Of a DNA stretch of 64,000 bases, positions 1-11,585 are shown in pieces (the stretch's first letter is position 1; every line of letters begins with the position of its first letter). The notes under the pieces are model-generated. The model was not told the DNA's origin, did not search any database, and saw only the letters and a program-made list of their open reading frames with translations. A program made the translations under genes and the position numbers. This DNA comes from Kocuria palustris (GTDB taxonomy: Bacteria; Actinomycetota; Actinomycetes; Actinomycetales; Micrococcaceae): the NCBI RefSeq assembly GCF_016907795.1, contig NZ_JAFBCR010000001.1, forward strand, positions 434,001 through 498,000, written 5' to 3'.

Positions 1-331
1 TCTCCGGGGAGTTCGTGGAGGCGCTCAGGCTGCCGGTGGCGTCGCCCTGGGAGGAGCCCTTGGCCTTGTCGGCGGCGCTGGAGGCCGTCTGCTTGGCCTT
101 GTCGGCGGCGTTGGAAGCGGTCTCCTTGGCCTTCTCGGCCACGACCGGCGCCTGCTCCTGCACGGTGGCCTTGGCCTTCTCGGCGCCCTCGGAGACCTTG
201 CGGCGGACCTCCGGGTCGTTGGTCACGCCCAGGACCTGGGACTTGATCTGATCGAACGGCTCGCGACCGGCAGCCGAGCCGGCGACGAAGCCGATGGCCA
301 GGCCCGCCACGAAGATGGCCTTCTTGAACAT
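1..331 (-). CDS. YtxH-like small membrane-anchored protein (C-terminus cut by window edge)
   Basis: The product starts MFKKAIFVAGLAIGFVAGSA, a short hydrophobic segment (about residues 5-20) ending in glycines. It is followed by REPFDQIKSQV and a long Ala/Lys/Glu helix with repeated AADKAK units. This is the layout of YtxH/DUF883-type stress-associated proteins: one N-terminal membrane anchor and a cytoplasmic amphipathic or coiled-coil tail. About 110 residues are visible and the end lies outside the window. Function is unknown; the family label rests on composition and layout, not on catalytic residues. A TTGTCC/TAGGCT promoter precedes it. Confidence 0.75.
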   Translation of the reverse strand, partial: MFKKAIFVAGLAIGFVAGSAAGREPFDQIKSQVLGVTNDPEVRRKVSEGAEKAKATVQEQAPVVAEKAKETASNAADKAKQTASSAADKAKGSSQGDATGSLSASTNSPE

Positions 332-383
332 GTCTCTTGCCTCTCGTCGTGTCACGGGCCTCATCGCCCGCGTTCCACCGCTC

Positions 384-412
384 AGCCTACTGAGGAGGCA
401 CGGGCCGGACAA
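384..412 (-). promoter_or_regulatory. Promoter of the YtxH-like gene
   Basis: On the minus strand there is TTGTCC (407-412), a 17-nt spacer and TAGGCT (384-389). This is one of the few promoters here with both a recognisable -35 and -10. It predicts a start site near 377 and a leader of about 45 nt. The -10 lies inside a small CTCAG/CTGAG inverted repeat. Confidence 0.5.
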
Positions 413-470
413 CGAAGCCCTCGGCGCGGCGGCCCCGCGATCTGCCGCCATTGCGCGCCGAGCGTCAGTC

Positions 471-2540
471 TCAAGCCCCGGTGCGGTCCTCGAAGCGCAG
501 AGCGGACGCGTCCTCGCCGACCGGGCGGGCATAGGGCACCCGCGTCCCGAGCACCGAGTCCACGGTGTCGCGGGTGATCTGCTGGGCGGTCAGGCCCACC
601 CGCTCGAGCACCTGCGACCGGGAGCCGTGAGTGAGGAACTCGGTGGGCAGCCCGACCTCGTTCAGCGCAGTGTCCACGCCGGCCCGGCGGACGGACTGGC
701 GGATGAGGCTGCCGATGCCGCCGGAGCGCACGCCGTCCTCGACCACCACCACGAAGCGGTGCAGAGCGGCCAGCTCCGACAGCGAGGACGGCACGGGCAG
801 GACCCAGCGCGGATCCACGACGGTGGCCGAGATCCCGTGATCGCCCAGACGCCGAGCCACTTCCAGGCACAGCGGTGCCATGGCGCCCACGGCGACCAGC
901 AGGACGTCGGTGTCCTGATCGCTTCCCGCAGGGCGCTCCGCACGCTTCTCGTCAGCAGAGCCCTGGCCGGCTGCCATCTCCTCCTCGGCCTCCGGCTCCA
1001 CCCCTCCGGTGGTGCGCAGGAGGATCTCCACGCCGTCGTCGAGCCGCTCCAGAGCGGGGATCGGCTCGGAGACGGAGCCCTTGGGGTAGCGCAGCACGGT
1101 GGGGGCGTCGCTGACGTCCAGGGCCTCGCGGAACTCCTCGCGCATGCTGGGCTCGTCGCGCGGTGCCGCCAGGTGCAGCCCGGGCACGATCTGCAGCAGC
1201 GCCAGGTCCCACATGCCGTGATGGCTGGGCCCGTCCGGACCGGTGACCCCGGCGCGGTCGAGCACCAGGGTGACGCCCGCCTTGTGCAGGGCCACGTCCA
1301 TCAGCAGCTGATCGAACCCGCGATTGAGGAACGTGGCGTACAGCGCGACCACCGGGTGCAACCCTCCGTAGGCCATGCCGGCGGCCATGGTCAGGGCGTG
1401 CTGCTCGGCGATCCCGACGTCGAAGACCCGCTCCGGGTGCACGGCCTGCATGAGGTTCAGACCCACCGGGATGGTCATGGCGCCGGTGATGCCCACGATG
1501 TCGTCGCGCTCATCCGCGGCCTCGGCCATGGCCTCGGCGAACACCGAGGTCCAAGACCGGCCCGAGCTGGCGCTGGTCGGCTGGCCGGTCTCCGGGTCGA
1601 TCGTGCCCACGGCGTGGAACATGTCGTCGACGTCGGCGATCGCCGGGGCGTAGCCGTGGCCCTTCTGGGTGATCGTGTGCACGAGCACCGGTCCGCCGAA
1701 GTCGCGGGCTCGTCGCAGAGCGTGCTCCAGGGCGTCCTGGTCGTGGCCGTCGATCGGGCCCACGTACTTCATGCCCAGATCGGCGAACAGGCCGTTGTGG
1801 ACCACCACGTCCTTGAGCCCGGCCTTCATGCCGTGCAGCCCGCGGTAGGTCGCCTGGCCCACCGGCCCGGAGTTCTGCAGCGACTCCTTGACCTGGGTGA
1901 GCACGCGCTCGTAGCGCCGGTCCGTGCGCACGGTGTCCACCGACTGCTGGACCTCGGCCTTGAGCTCCTGCAGCTGACGCGCCAGCCCGCCGACCGTGGG
2001 GGCGTAGGAGCGCCCGTTGTCGTTGACGACGATCACCACGCGGCGATCGGGATCCGAGGCGATGTTGTTCGCGGCCTCCCAGGTCATGCCGCCGGTCATG
2101 GCGCCGTCGCCGACCACCACCACGGTGGTGCGATCGTTCTGGCCGGTGAGCGCGAAGGCACGGGAGATGCCGTCCGCCCAGGACAGCGACGACGAGGCGT
2201 GCGAGGACTCCACGACGTCGTGCTCGGACTCACCGCGGTCCGGGTAGCCGGCCAGACCGCCCTGCTGGCGCAGGGTCGAGAAGTCCTGGCGGCCGGTCAG
2301 CAGCTTGTGCACGTACGACTGGTGCCCGGTGTCGTAGACGATCGGGTCCCGGGGCGAGTCGAAGACGCGGTGCAGAGCCAGCGTGAGCTCGACGACGCCC
2401 AGGTTCGGGCCCAGATGGCCGCCTGTGGCCGAGACGTTGGTGACCAGGAACCTGCGGATCTCCTCCGCCAGCTCCCCCAGCTGCTCGGGCGCCAGGCCCT
2501 TGAGGTCCTCCGGGCCGCGGATGCCCTCCAAGATCGACAT
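471..2540 (-). CDS. dxs: 1-deoxy-D-xylulose-5-phosphate synthase
   Basis: This thiamine-diphosphate enzyme condenses pyruvate with glyceraldehyde 3-phosphate, the first step of the MEP isoprenoid pathway, in the cytosol. The 689-residue product has the N-terminal GHLGPNLG and DTGHQSYVHK segments, the ThDP/Mg motif GDGAMTGG (144-151) continuing to NDN, the transketolase-like pyrimidine domain (GIAEQHALTMAAGMA) and a C-terminal domain. The start is the ATG preceded by AAGGAG seven bases upstream; an upstream in-frame extension to 2663 is Arg-rich and unlike the family. About 33 acidic, low-complexity residues (roughly 510-543) are inserted before the conserved DVLLVAVGAM strand. A weak -10 candidate (TAGCAT, 2603-2608) lies upstream. 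Confidence 0.97.
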   Translation of the reverse strand: MSILEGIRGPEDLKGLAPEQLGELAEEIRRFLVTNVSATGGHLGPNLGVVELTLALHRVFDSPRDPIVYDTGHQSYVHKLLTGRQDFSTLRQQGGLAGYPDRGESEHDVVESSHASSSLSWADGISRAFALTGQNDRTTVVVVGDGAMTGGMTWEAANNIASDPDRRVVIVVNDNGRSYAPTVGGLARQLQELKAEVQQSVDTVRTDRRYERVLTQVKESLQNSGPVGQATYRGLHGMKAGLKDVVVHNGLFADLGMKYVGPIDGHDQDALEHALRRARDFGGPVLVHTITQKGHGYAPAIADVDDMFHAVGTIDPETGQPTSASSGRSWTSVFAEAMAEAADERDDIVGITGAMTIPVGLNLMQAVHPERVFDVGIAEQHALTMAAGMAYGGLHPVVALYATFLNRGFDQLLMDVALHKAGVTLVLDRAGVTGPDGPSHHGMWDLALLQIVPGLHLAAPRDEPSMREEFREALDVSDAPTVLRYPKGSVSEPIPALERLDDGVEILLRTTGGVEPEAEEEMAAGQGSADEKRAERPAGSDQDTDVLLVAVGAMAPLCLEVARRLGDHGISATVVDPRWVLPVPSSLSELAALHRFVVVVEDGVRSGGIGSLIRQSVRRAGVDTALNEVGLPTEFLTHGSRSQVLERVGLTAQQITRDTVDSVLGTRVPYARPVGEDASALRFEDRTGA

Positions 2541-2663
2541 GGTTCTCCTTGCAGCGCAGCCTCGTCGACGAGGCCGCGCACAGCGAATCTTCGTATCAGC
2601 CGATGCTACCGCCGGCATCCGACGCACCAGGCCGGGACCTGCCGCGAGGACGTTCGCACGCAC

Positions 2664-2699
2664 GAGCGCCCCGCCGGGCCGGAGCCTGACGGGGCGCTC
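2664..2699 (-). terminator. Terminator-like hairpin after acn
   Basis: GAGCGCCCCG and its exact complement CGGGGCGCTC form a 10-bp GC stem just beyond the acn stop codon. There is no clear U-tract, as is common in actinobacteria. Confidence 0.55.
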
Positions 2700-2720
2700 C
2701 CGCGCGGAGGGATCCTCAGA

Positions 2721-5402
<2,682 letters not shown>

Positions 5403-5510
5403 CTGCCCGGAACTCCTCTCGCCGCGGTGGTGGATCGCCGAGCGCGGAACGCTGTCGGAGCCTCGGTCGAGGGCCGGACAGCTGCAGCGCGGGTTCGGCG
5501 GACTCCTGCC

Positions 5511-5516
5511 AATATA
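5511..5516 (-). promoter_or_regulatory. Candidate -10 of the acn promoter
   Basis: TATATT lies in an AT-rich patch of an otherwise GC-rich 184-nt gap. No -35 is recognisable. It predicts a leader of about 100 nt before the acn ATG. Confidence 0.4.
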
Positions 5517-5586
5517 TCCCCATCCGGACACGGATTTCTCGCCGAACCTCCCCTTCGGTGTCGATCTGTGGTAAGTAAGGCGACCC

Positions 5587-7056
5587 TCAGCTGCGCTCGA
5601 GGACGGTCACCGTCTCGAGGTGATGCGTGTTCGGATACAGGTCCAGGCCGCGCAGGCTGCTCACCTGCCAGCCGCGGTGGCGGAACCGAGCCAGATCGCG
5701 CGCGGCAGTGGCCGGATCGCAGGACACGCTCACGATCCGGCGGGGCTCGAGGGCTGCGATCGCATCCACCACGACCTTGCCCGCACCGGCGCGCGGCGGA
5801 TCCAGCACGACGACGTCCGGTCGCCGCGAAGGCACCGACGACGCTGCGCCGCGCCAGCCCCGCGACGGACGGCCGCCGCGTCGCCTCCGCTGCGGGACCC
5901 GCACCAGCTCCGGCCAGCGGCGGGCCAGGACGTCCTCGACGGAGCCGGTGACCGCCTCGACCTGTGGGTCCTCGCCGAAGCGGCGGGCCGCATCCGTGGA
6001 GGTCAGCGGGGAGCCCTCGACGGCGAGCACCGAGCCGGTCTCCCCCACGGCCTCGGCCAGGGCAGCCGTCAGCAGCCCCGCGCCCGAGTAGAGATCGAGG
6101 GCGTCCTCGCCCGCGCTCAGCCCGGATTCCTGCTCGACGAGCCCCAGCAGATGCTGGGGCGCGCTGCGGTGGACCTGCCAGAATCCGCCGGCGGAGACCT
6201 CCCAGGTGCGCTGCCCGATCCGCTCGACGGTGCGTCCGGTCCCGCTGAGCACCAGGGGCTCGCGGCGCGGGGAGCCGGCGGAGGTGTCGGCGCTGAGCAC
6301 GAGTCCGATCTCCCCCTCCCCGCCGGCCCGGGCGTGGGCGACCTGCAGAGCCGGCAGCGCGTGCTCGCGCAGACGCCGGACGAGGTCCTCGTCGAACGGG
6401 TGCGCGGCGGTGACGACCACCGTGGGGGCGTCTGCAGAGGGACCCGCCAGATCGAGCCGTGTCGCCCCGGACCAGTCGATCTCGCCGATCCGCAGAGCGC
6501 TCAGCGCGGGAGTCATCAGGGGGAAGTCCTGGACTGGCACGAGCTCGTCGCTGCGGTGGGGATGCATGGCGGCCCGGCCCTGCTCATCGACCGCGAAATG
6601 GGCGCGCGTGCGCCAGCCCAGTCCGTCGTCCGTCTCCCCCGGCAGGGCTTCGACCCTCGGGTCCAGCGCCTCGAGCTGCTCTGGCTCGAAGCCCCCGATC
6701 CCGCCGAGCAGCTCCCGCAGGACCTCGGTCTTCAGCCGTCGCTGCAGCTCGAGCTCCAGGTGCCCGAGCTCGGCCCCGCCGACGGGAGCGCGCCCGGAGG
6801 CCCAGCTCAGCATCGAATCTGCCGGCTCCCAGGGATGCCGCGCCCGGCGCCCCTGCACCGGGGAGAGCACCTCGACCACATCGCCGCGCCAGAACCGCGC
6901 CTCGTCCTGGGCCTCGCTCAGCCGCACGCGCACCCGCTCGCCGGGGGCCCCGTGGCGCACGAACACCACGCGTCCCTCCTGGGTGCGCGCCACGGTGTGC
7001 CCGCCGTGGGCCAGCGGTCCCAGCTCGAGCTCGAGGTGCTGAGGGCTGTCGGTCAT
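5587..7056 (-). CDS. TrmA/RumA-family class I SAM-dependent RNA (uracil-C5) methyltransferase
   Basis: The protein is likely to methylate C5 of a uridine in tRNA or rRNA. The 489 residues comprise an N-terminal TRAM RNA-binding domain (about 1-65), a central domain, and a Rossmann methyltransferase domain with [13 protein letters not shown] (SAM loop), [12 protein letters not shown] (motif IV) and [13 protein letters not shown], whose Cys446 is the expected nucleophile. The Fe-S cysteines found after TRAM in RlmD-type enzymes are absent here (the region reads [12 protein letters not shown]). Its ATG overlaps the permease stop by 4 nt, so the two are translationally coupled. The same pairing occurs in mycobacteria (Rv2689c-Rv2690c). 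The exact RNA target cannot be read from the sequence. Confidence 0.9.
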   Translation of the reverse strand: MTDSPQHLELELGPLAHGGHTVARTQEGRVVFVRHGAPGERVRVRLSEAQDEARFWRGDVVEVLSPVQGRRARHPWEPADSMLSWASGRAPVGGAELGHLELELQRRLKTEVLRELLGGIGGFEPEQLEALDPRVEALPGETDDGLGWRTRAHFAVDEQGRAAMHPHRSDELVPVQDFPLMTPALSALRIGEIDWSGATRLDLAGPSADAPTVVVTAAHPFDEDLVRRLREHALPALQVAHARAGGEGEIGLVLSADTSAGSPRREPLVLSGTGRTVERIGQRTWEVSAGGFWQVHRSAPQHLLGLVEQESGLSAGEDALDLYSGAGLLTAALAEAVGETGSVLAVEGSPLTSTDAARRFGEDPQVEAVTGSVEDVLARRWPELVRVPQRRRRGGRPSRGWRGAASSVPSRRPDVVVLDPPRAGAGKVVVDAIAALEPRRIVSVSCDPATAARDLARFRHRGWQVSSLRGLDLYPNTHHLETVTVLERS

Positions 7057-9218
7057 GCGTCGTCTCCATCGGTCGGTGCGGTGCGGGAGCTGGCACCCGG
7101 GGTCTCGCGGTCGGCTGGGCGGCGGCGCCGTCGTCGTGGGGTGCGGGAGCGGGCGGCCAGGGCCTCACGGTCGGCCCGGCGCCGGCGTCGGCGGCGGGCG
7201 GCGCGCCGGGTGACTTGGGCGGGGGCCTCTGATGACTGCTCGTGCGGGGCGTCCTCGTCGGAGGAGACCTGCGCGCCCAGGGTGTTCAGGTGCCAGGGCA
7301 CGGAGGCGATCATGACGCCCCGCTCGTGGCGCAGGCGGCTGCGCAGCGCTCCTGTGGCCTGGTTGTGCAGGAAGCGCTCCCAGGAGGTGGAGACCACGTA
7401 CTCCGGCAGGTAGACCACCACCAGATCGCGCGGCGAGCGCCTGCGGACCCGGCGCAGATGGTCGATGACCGGCTGGGTCGAGCTGCGGTAGGGCGCATCC
7501 AGCACCCGCAGCGGCACGGGGATCTCCAGGCGCTGCCACTGCTCCAGGATCCGGGCGGTGCGCGCGGCGGAGACATCCACCACGAGCGCCTCGAGCGTGG
7601 AGGGCCGCGAGGCCCGGGCGTAGGCCAGGGCGCGCATGTCCGGCTTGCGCACCGACGGCACGATCAGCATGGCGTGCACCCGCGAGGGCAGCGCCAGCAC
7701 GGGTGAGTCGGGAGCCAGCTGGAGGGCGTCGTCGACGGCGTCGTAGTGCCGTCGGATGCCGCTCATGAACAGCGACAGCGCCACGATGCACACCACGGTG
7801 ATCCAGGCGCCCTGGGTGAACCGCGTGGTCATGACCACCACCAGCACGGCGGCCGAGATCACCGCGGCCAGCACGGCCAGCCCCAGCGAGGCCACGATCC
7901 GGCGCCGCCCGGAGACCGTGGGCTCGGCGCGCCGGTGGCGCCGCCAGTGCCGGACCATGCCGAACTGGGTGAGCGTGAAGGACACGAACACGCCCACCAC
8001 GTAGAGCTGCACGAGGGCGTTGACGTTGGCGCCGAATACGGCGGTCAGCACCGCCGCCACCACCAGCAGCACCACGATGCCGTTCGTGAACGCGAAGCGA
8101 TCGCCGCGAGCGGCGAACTGCCGCGGGAGGCTCGAATCCCGTGCCAGCCGCGAGGCCAGCGCCGGGAAGCCCGTGAAGGCGGTCGAGGCGGCCAGCACGA
8201 GCACGAGCACGGTTGCCAGGATCACGACGTAGTACAGCGGCGTGTCCAGGCCGAAGATCGCCCGGGCGAGCTGCCCGAGCACGGGGTTCTGATAGAAGTC
8301 CGCCTCCGGGGCGTGGCCGTCCATGCGCAGCTGGCGCTCGGGATCCAGCACGAGCTGGACCCCCGTGGCGCGTGCGAGGTACACGGTGCCCAGCAGCAGC
8401 ACGACGGAGAGCACGCCCATGACGGTCAGGATGATCCGGGCGTTGGCGGCCCGCGGGCGGCGCAGGAACGGCACGGAGCCAGCCACCGACTCCACGCCGG
8501 TCACCGCCACAGCACCCGAGGAGAACGCCCGCAGCACCAGGATCGCCAGGGCCATGCCCGTCCAGCCGCCGTCGGGGACCTCCACCGGCAGGACCTCCCA
8601 GTCCGCGGAGGCCGCGCGGTCCAGGGTGCCGGTGGCCGACTGGTACAGGCCGGTGCCGATCATGGCGAGCAGCACGGCCACGAACAGGTACGTGGGCACG
8701 GCTGCGGCGCGGCCCATGAACCGCAGCCCGCGCAGGTTCAGGAGCCCGGCGATCAGGATCCCGGCCAGCGCGATCTCGAGCCGGAAACCGATCAGCCCCG
8801 GGAACGCGGCGGCCAGGTACTGCGCCGCGGCGGACATGGACACCGCGACCACGAGGGTGAAGTCGATCATCAGCGACGCGCCGACCACCACGCCGGCGCG
8901 ATCGCCCAGGTTGGAGGTCGCGATCTCGTAGTCGCCCTGCCCGGACGGGTACGCGCGCAGGTTCTGCCGGTAGGCCAGCACGATGATCACGGTCACGACG
9001 ACGACGGCCAGGCCGACCCACGGCGAGAGCAGCACGGCGGAGGCCCCGGCCAGGGCCAGCGTCAGCACGATCTCGTCCGGGGCGTAGGCCACCGAGGACA
9101 AGGAGTCCGCCGAGAACACCGGAAGCCCCGCGCGCTTGGACAGGGCCGTGTCCTCGTAGCGCTCGTTGTGGTAGGGCCTGCCCACCAGAGCGGTCCGCAG
9201 CGCGCGCAGTTTCGTCAC
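7053..9218 (-). CDS. KimA-like APC-superfamily permease, probable potassium transporter
   Basis: The 721-residue product has about 12 hydrophobic segments up to residue 480 and a cytoplasmic domain (about 490-660). It aligns by eye with Bacillus KimA (YdaO) throughout: FSADSLSSVAYAPDE, AYPSGQGDYEIA, NLRGLRFMGRA, RGDRFAFTNG, QLYVVGVFVSFTL, and the C-terminal WERFLHNQATGALRSRL. Of the K+-coordinating residues I recall for KimA, the equivalents Asp38, Tyr45, Asp119, Thr240 and Tyr406 are present; one threonine is Val123. The last 55 residues are an Arg-rich, repetitive tail not found in KimA. Translation starts at GTG only 6 nt after a TAGCCT -10, suggesting a leaderless mRNA. Divergent ceoB and ceoC support a potassium role. 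Amino-acid transport is the alternative. Confidence 0.85.
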   Translation of the reverse strand: MTKLRALRTALVGRPYHNERYEDTALSKRAGLPVFSADSLSSVAYAPDEIVLTLALAGASAVLLSPWVGLAVVVVTVIIVLAYRQNLRAYPSGQGDYEIATSNLGDRAGVVVGASLMIDFTLVVAVSMSAAAQYLAAAFPGLIGFRLEIALAGILIAGLLNLRGLRFMGRAAAVPTYLFVAVLLAMIGTGLYQSATGTLDRAASADWEVLPVEVPDGGWTGMALAILVLRAFSSGAVAVTGVESVAGSVPFLRRPRAANARIILTVMGVLSVVLLLGTVYLARATGVQLVLDPERQLRMDGHAPEADFYQNPVLGQLARAIFGLDTPLYYVVILATVLVLVLAASTAFTGFPALASRLARDSSLPRQFAARGDRFAFTNGIVVLLVVAAVLTAVFGANVNALVQLYVVGVFVSFTLTQFGMVRHWRRHRRAEPTVSGRRRIVASLGLAVLAAVISAAVLVVVMTTRFTQGAWITVVCIVALSLFMSGIRRHYDAVDDALQLAPDSPVLALPSRVHAMLIVPSVRKPDMRALAYARASRPSTLEALVVDVSAARTARILEQWQRLEIPVPLRVLDAPYRSSTQPVIDHLRRVRRRSPRDLVVVYLPEYVVSTSWERFLHNQATGALRSRLRHERGVMIASVPWHLNTLGAQVSSDEDAPHEQSSEAPAQVTRRAARRRRRRRADREALAARSRTPRRRRRRPADRETPGASSRTAPTDGDDA

Positions 9219-9224
9219 GGGGAC

Positions 9225-9230
9225 AGGCTA
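9225..9230 (-). promoter_or_regulatory. -10 box of the permease operon (leaderless)
   Basis: TAGCCT ends 6 nt before the GTG start, so transcription should begin at or next to the start codon. It faces the ceoB -10 within a 58-bp divergent region. Confidence 0.5.
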
Positions 9231-9263
9231 GTGGCTCGGCAGGCCCGGCCCGCCCGCGTGACC

Positions 9264-9269
9264 TACCCT
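9264..9269 (+). promoter_or_regulatory. -10 box of ceoBC (leaderless)
   Basis: TACCCT is followed by 7 nt and then the ceoB ATG. There is no Shine-Dalgarno sequence. The same TACCCT-N6/7-ATG layout recurs before lipB and panB. Confidence 0.5.
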
Positions 9270-9276
9270 TGGCCCC

Positions 9277-10005
9277 ATGCCGCATTTCGTGATCATGGGC
9301 GCCGGACGCGTCGGTGCGATGACAGCCCGGGCCCTCGAGGACTCCGGGCACACCGTCGCCCTGATCGACCAGGACGAGCAGGCGTTCCGCAAGCTGCACG
9401 GCTCCTTCGGCGGCGAGTCCATCACCGGTCACGGCTTCGATCGCGACGTCCTGCGCCGGGCCGGGATCGAGCGCGCCTACGCCTTCGCGGCGGTGTCCTC
9501 GGAGGACAACTCGAACATCCTGGCCGCCCGCGTGGCCCGCGAGACCTTCGACGTGGCCCACGTGGTCGCCCGCATCTACGACCCCGCCCGCGCCGAGTTC
9601 TATCAGCGCCTGGGCGTGCCCACGGTGGCTGCCGTGCGCTGGACCGCCGATCAGGTGCTGCGCCGGCTGCTTCCCGAGCAGTCGATCTCCGGGGACTTCC
9701 AGGAGGCCTCGGGCCGCCTGCAGCTCGGCGAGCTGACCCTGCACGAGGGCTGGGCCGGGCTGCGGCTGTCGGCCATCGAGAAGGCCGCAGACGTCCGCGT
9801 CGCGTTCATCACCCGCTTCGGCGAGGGCGTTCTGCCCGGCGCCCGCACTACCTATCAGAAGGGCGATCTGGTCCACGCGATGATGCGAGTCGATGAGATC
9901 GACGACATCGTGCGCGTCCTGGCCGCGGAGCCCTCCCCCGAGATCCGCGATGCCGGCCAGGAGGGCCTGCTCGGACCCGTCGATTCAGCGGAGGCACGAC
10001 GATGA
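9277..10005 (+). CDS. ceoB: TrkA/RCK-type potassium-channel regulatory protein CeoB
   Basis: This is a cytoplasmic NAD-binding regulatory subunit of potassium uptake. The N-terminal Rossmann fold begins HFVIMGAGRVGAMTARALE (GxGxxG at 8-13), with the acidic residue after beta-2 in VALIDQDEQ. An RCK_C-type domain follows from about residue 140. The 242-residue length matches a single-repeat KtrA/TrkA subunit. Its stop overlaps the ceoC start by 4 nt (ATGA). A divergent KimA-like permease, and no TrkH/KtrB membrane subunit in the window, point to the permease as a partner. That pairing is inference from position; the symbol follows mycobacterial ceoB (Rv2691). Confidence 0.9.
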   Translation: MPHFVIMGAGRVGAMTARALEDSGHTVALIDQDEQAFRKLHGSFGGESITGHGFDRDVLRRAGIERAYAFAAVSSEDNSNILAARVARETFDVAHVVARIYDPARAEFYQRLGVPTVAAVRWTADQVLRRLLPEQSISGDFQEASGRLQLGELTLHEGWAGLRLSAIEKAADVRVAFITRFGEGVLPGARTTYQKGDLVHAMMRVDEIDDIVRVLAAEPSPEIRDAGQEGLLGPVDSAEARR

Positions 10006-10751
10006 AGGTCGCCGTCATCGGAGCAGGGGCCGTGGGCTCCTCGATCGCCCGCGAGCTGGCGCGCAGCGGTCACGAGGTCCTGATCATCGACGAGAAGCCG
10101 GAGGCCGTGGGCCGGGTCGATGCTCCCGGCGCCAGCTGGAGCGTGGGCGATGCCTGCGACCTGCGCGTGCTGGCCGATGCCGGGCTGGACGAGACCGAGG
10201 TCGTGGTGGCCGCCACCGGCGACGACCGCGTGAACCTGGTGGTCTCGCTGATGGCGCGCTCGGAGTTCGGCGTGCCCCGCACCGTCGGGCGCGTGAACAA
10301 CCCCCGCAACGAGTGGCTCTTCGACGACTCCTGGGGCGTCGACGTGGCCGTGTCCACGCCGCGGCTGATGACCGCGCTCGTGGAGGAGGCCGTGGAGATC
10401 GGCGACGTGGTGAGCGTGCTGACCATGCAGCAGGCCTCGGCCTCGTTCAGCGCCTTCACGGTGCCTTCGGATCACCCCTCGATCGGCTCCCGCGTGGGCA
10501 CCGTCCCGTGGCCGGCCCAGGCCGTGCCCGTGGCCATCCTGCGCGACGGCCAGCCGCTGGCCCCCAGCCGCGACGACGTCATCGAAGCCGACGACGAGCT
10601 GTTCTTCCTGGTCTCCGGGACCGGTGAGGACGAGCTGAGGCAGCTGCTGGGCTCGGCGACGCACTCCCGCGCTCAGCAGCTGCCCTGGGCCGCCGAGGAC
10701 CCGTTCGAGGAGGAGATCCCCGGCGAGCCCTCGGGCCCCGCGCTCCAGTGA
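10002..10751 (+). CDS. ceoC: TrkA/RCK-type potassium-channel regulatory protein CeoC
   Basis: This second RCK protein of 249 residues starts MKVAVIGAGAVGSSIARELA (GxGxxG) with VLIIDEKPEAV after strand 2. It has a TrkA_C-like C-terminal domain with VPVAILRDGQPLAPSRDDVIEADDELFF. It is translationally coupled to ceoB. The two paralogues probably form a hetero-octameric or dimeric RCK ring, as inferred from the family. The C-terminal 25 residues are acidic and variable. Confidence 0.9.
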   Translation: MKVAVIGAGAVGSSIARELARSGHEVLIIDEKPEAVGRVDAPGASWSVGDACDLRVLADAGLDETEVVVAATGDDRVNLVVSLMARSEFGVPRTVGRVNNPRNEWLFDDSWGVDVAVSTPRLMTALVEEAVEIGDVVSVLTMQQASASFSAFTVPSDHPSIGSRVGTVPWPAQAVPVAILRDGQPLAPSRDDVIEADDELFFLVSGTGEDELRQLLGSATHSRAQQLPWAAEDPFEEEIPGEPSGPALQ

Positions 10752-10772
10752 CGCGGGCCGCGCCCGCCGTCC

Positions 10773-11585
10773 TCAGCGGGTGATGTCGGGATCCTTCGGC
10801 TCGCGGGGCTCGGAATCGGAGCGCTGCAGCGCGTCCTCCGGAACACCGGGATCCACTGCCGCCGGGCGCGAGATCAGCCACGCGATCCACAGCACCGCCG
10901 CGTACAGCGGCACACCCATGGCCAGCCGGGCGATGCCCAGCCCGGTCACGTGATCGGTCAGGTACAGCGGCACCTGCACGATGAGGCGGGCGGCGAACAT
11001 GGCCACGAGCAGGCCGGTGGCGAGCCGGTAGCCGCGCATCCGGTGCGGGTCCTGGCGCCAGTCCATCCCCTCGCCGCGCACGAAGCCGAAGAGCACGCCC
11101 AGCAGCGGCCACCCCACGACGATCGACAGGGCCAGGCCGAGGAAATACGCCAGGTTGATCCACAGTCCGGTCACGTAGTAGTCGATCGCATCGCCGCTGC
11201 GCCAGGCGAAGAAGGCGCAGACCAGCACCCCGATCAGACCGGCCAGCGCCTGGATGAGCGTCTGGCGCTGCACCAGGCGGGTGATCGTGAACAGCGCGGC
11301 AGCGCCCAGCGCGCAGATCAGCGCGGCGGCCAGCGACTGACTGAAGATGTAGACGCCCAGGAAGACGGCACCGGGCACGATCGCCTCGGCGAGCCCGCGC
11401 CAACCGCCCACGGCGTGCAGGACGTCGAGCCGACCCGTCTCGCCGCGGCGTACGCGGGATCTCTGGGCGTAGGCCGTCATGGACTGCGCCAGCGTGGGGC
11501 GCTGCTCGGGCGTCGGGTCCTGATCGCGGGCCTGCTCCGGTTCGTGCTGCGGGTCCTGCTCGGGACCCGGGGCCGGCGTGGTCAT
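10773..11585 (-). CDS. DUF3159 family integral membrane protein
   Basis: The 270-residue protein has a charged Glu/Gln/Pro-rich N-terminus (1-35), then VLHAVGGWRGLAEAIVPGAVF and five to six hydrophobic helices, and ends with a hydrophilic tail. The motif FGFVRGEGMDWRQDP between helices is typical of DUF3159 (Rv2693c-like). The function is unknown. The ATG overlaps the stop of the upstream OB-fold gene by 4 nt, so the pair is coupled; the longer upstream reading overlaps that gene and is rejected. Confidence 0.85.
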   Translation of the reverse strand: MTTPAPGPEQDPQHEPEQARDQDPTPEQRPTLAQSMTAYAQRSRVRRGETGRLDVLHAVGGWRGLAEAIVPGAVFLGVYIFSQSLAAALICALGAAALFTITRLVQRQTLIQALAGLIGVLVCAFFAWRSGDAIDYYVTGLWINLAYFLGLALSIVVGWPLLGVLFGFVRGEGMDWRQDPHRMRGYRLATGLLVAMFAARLIVQVPLYLTDHVTGLGIARLAMGVPLYAAVLWIAWLISRPAAVDPGVPEDALQRSDSEPREPKDPDITR

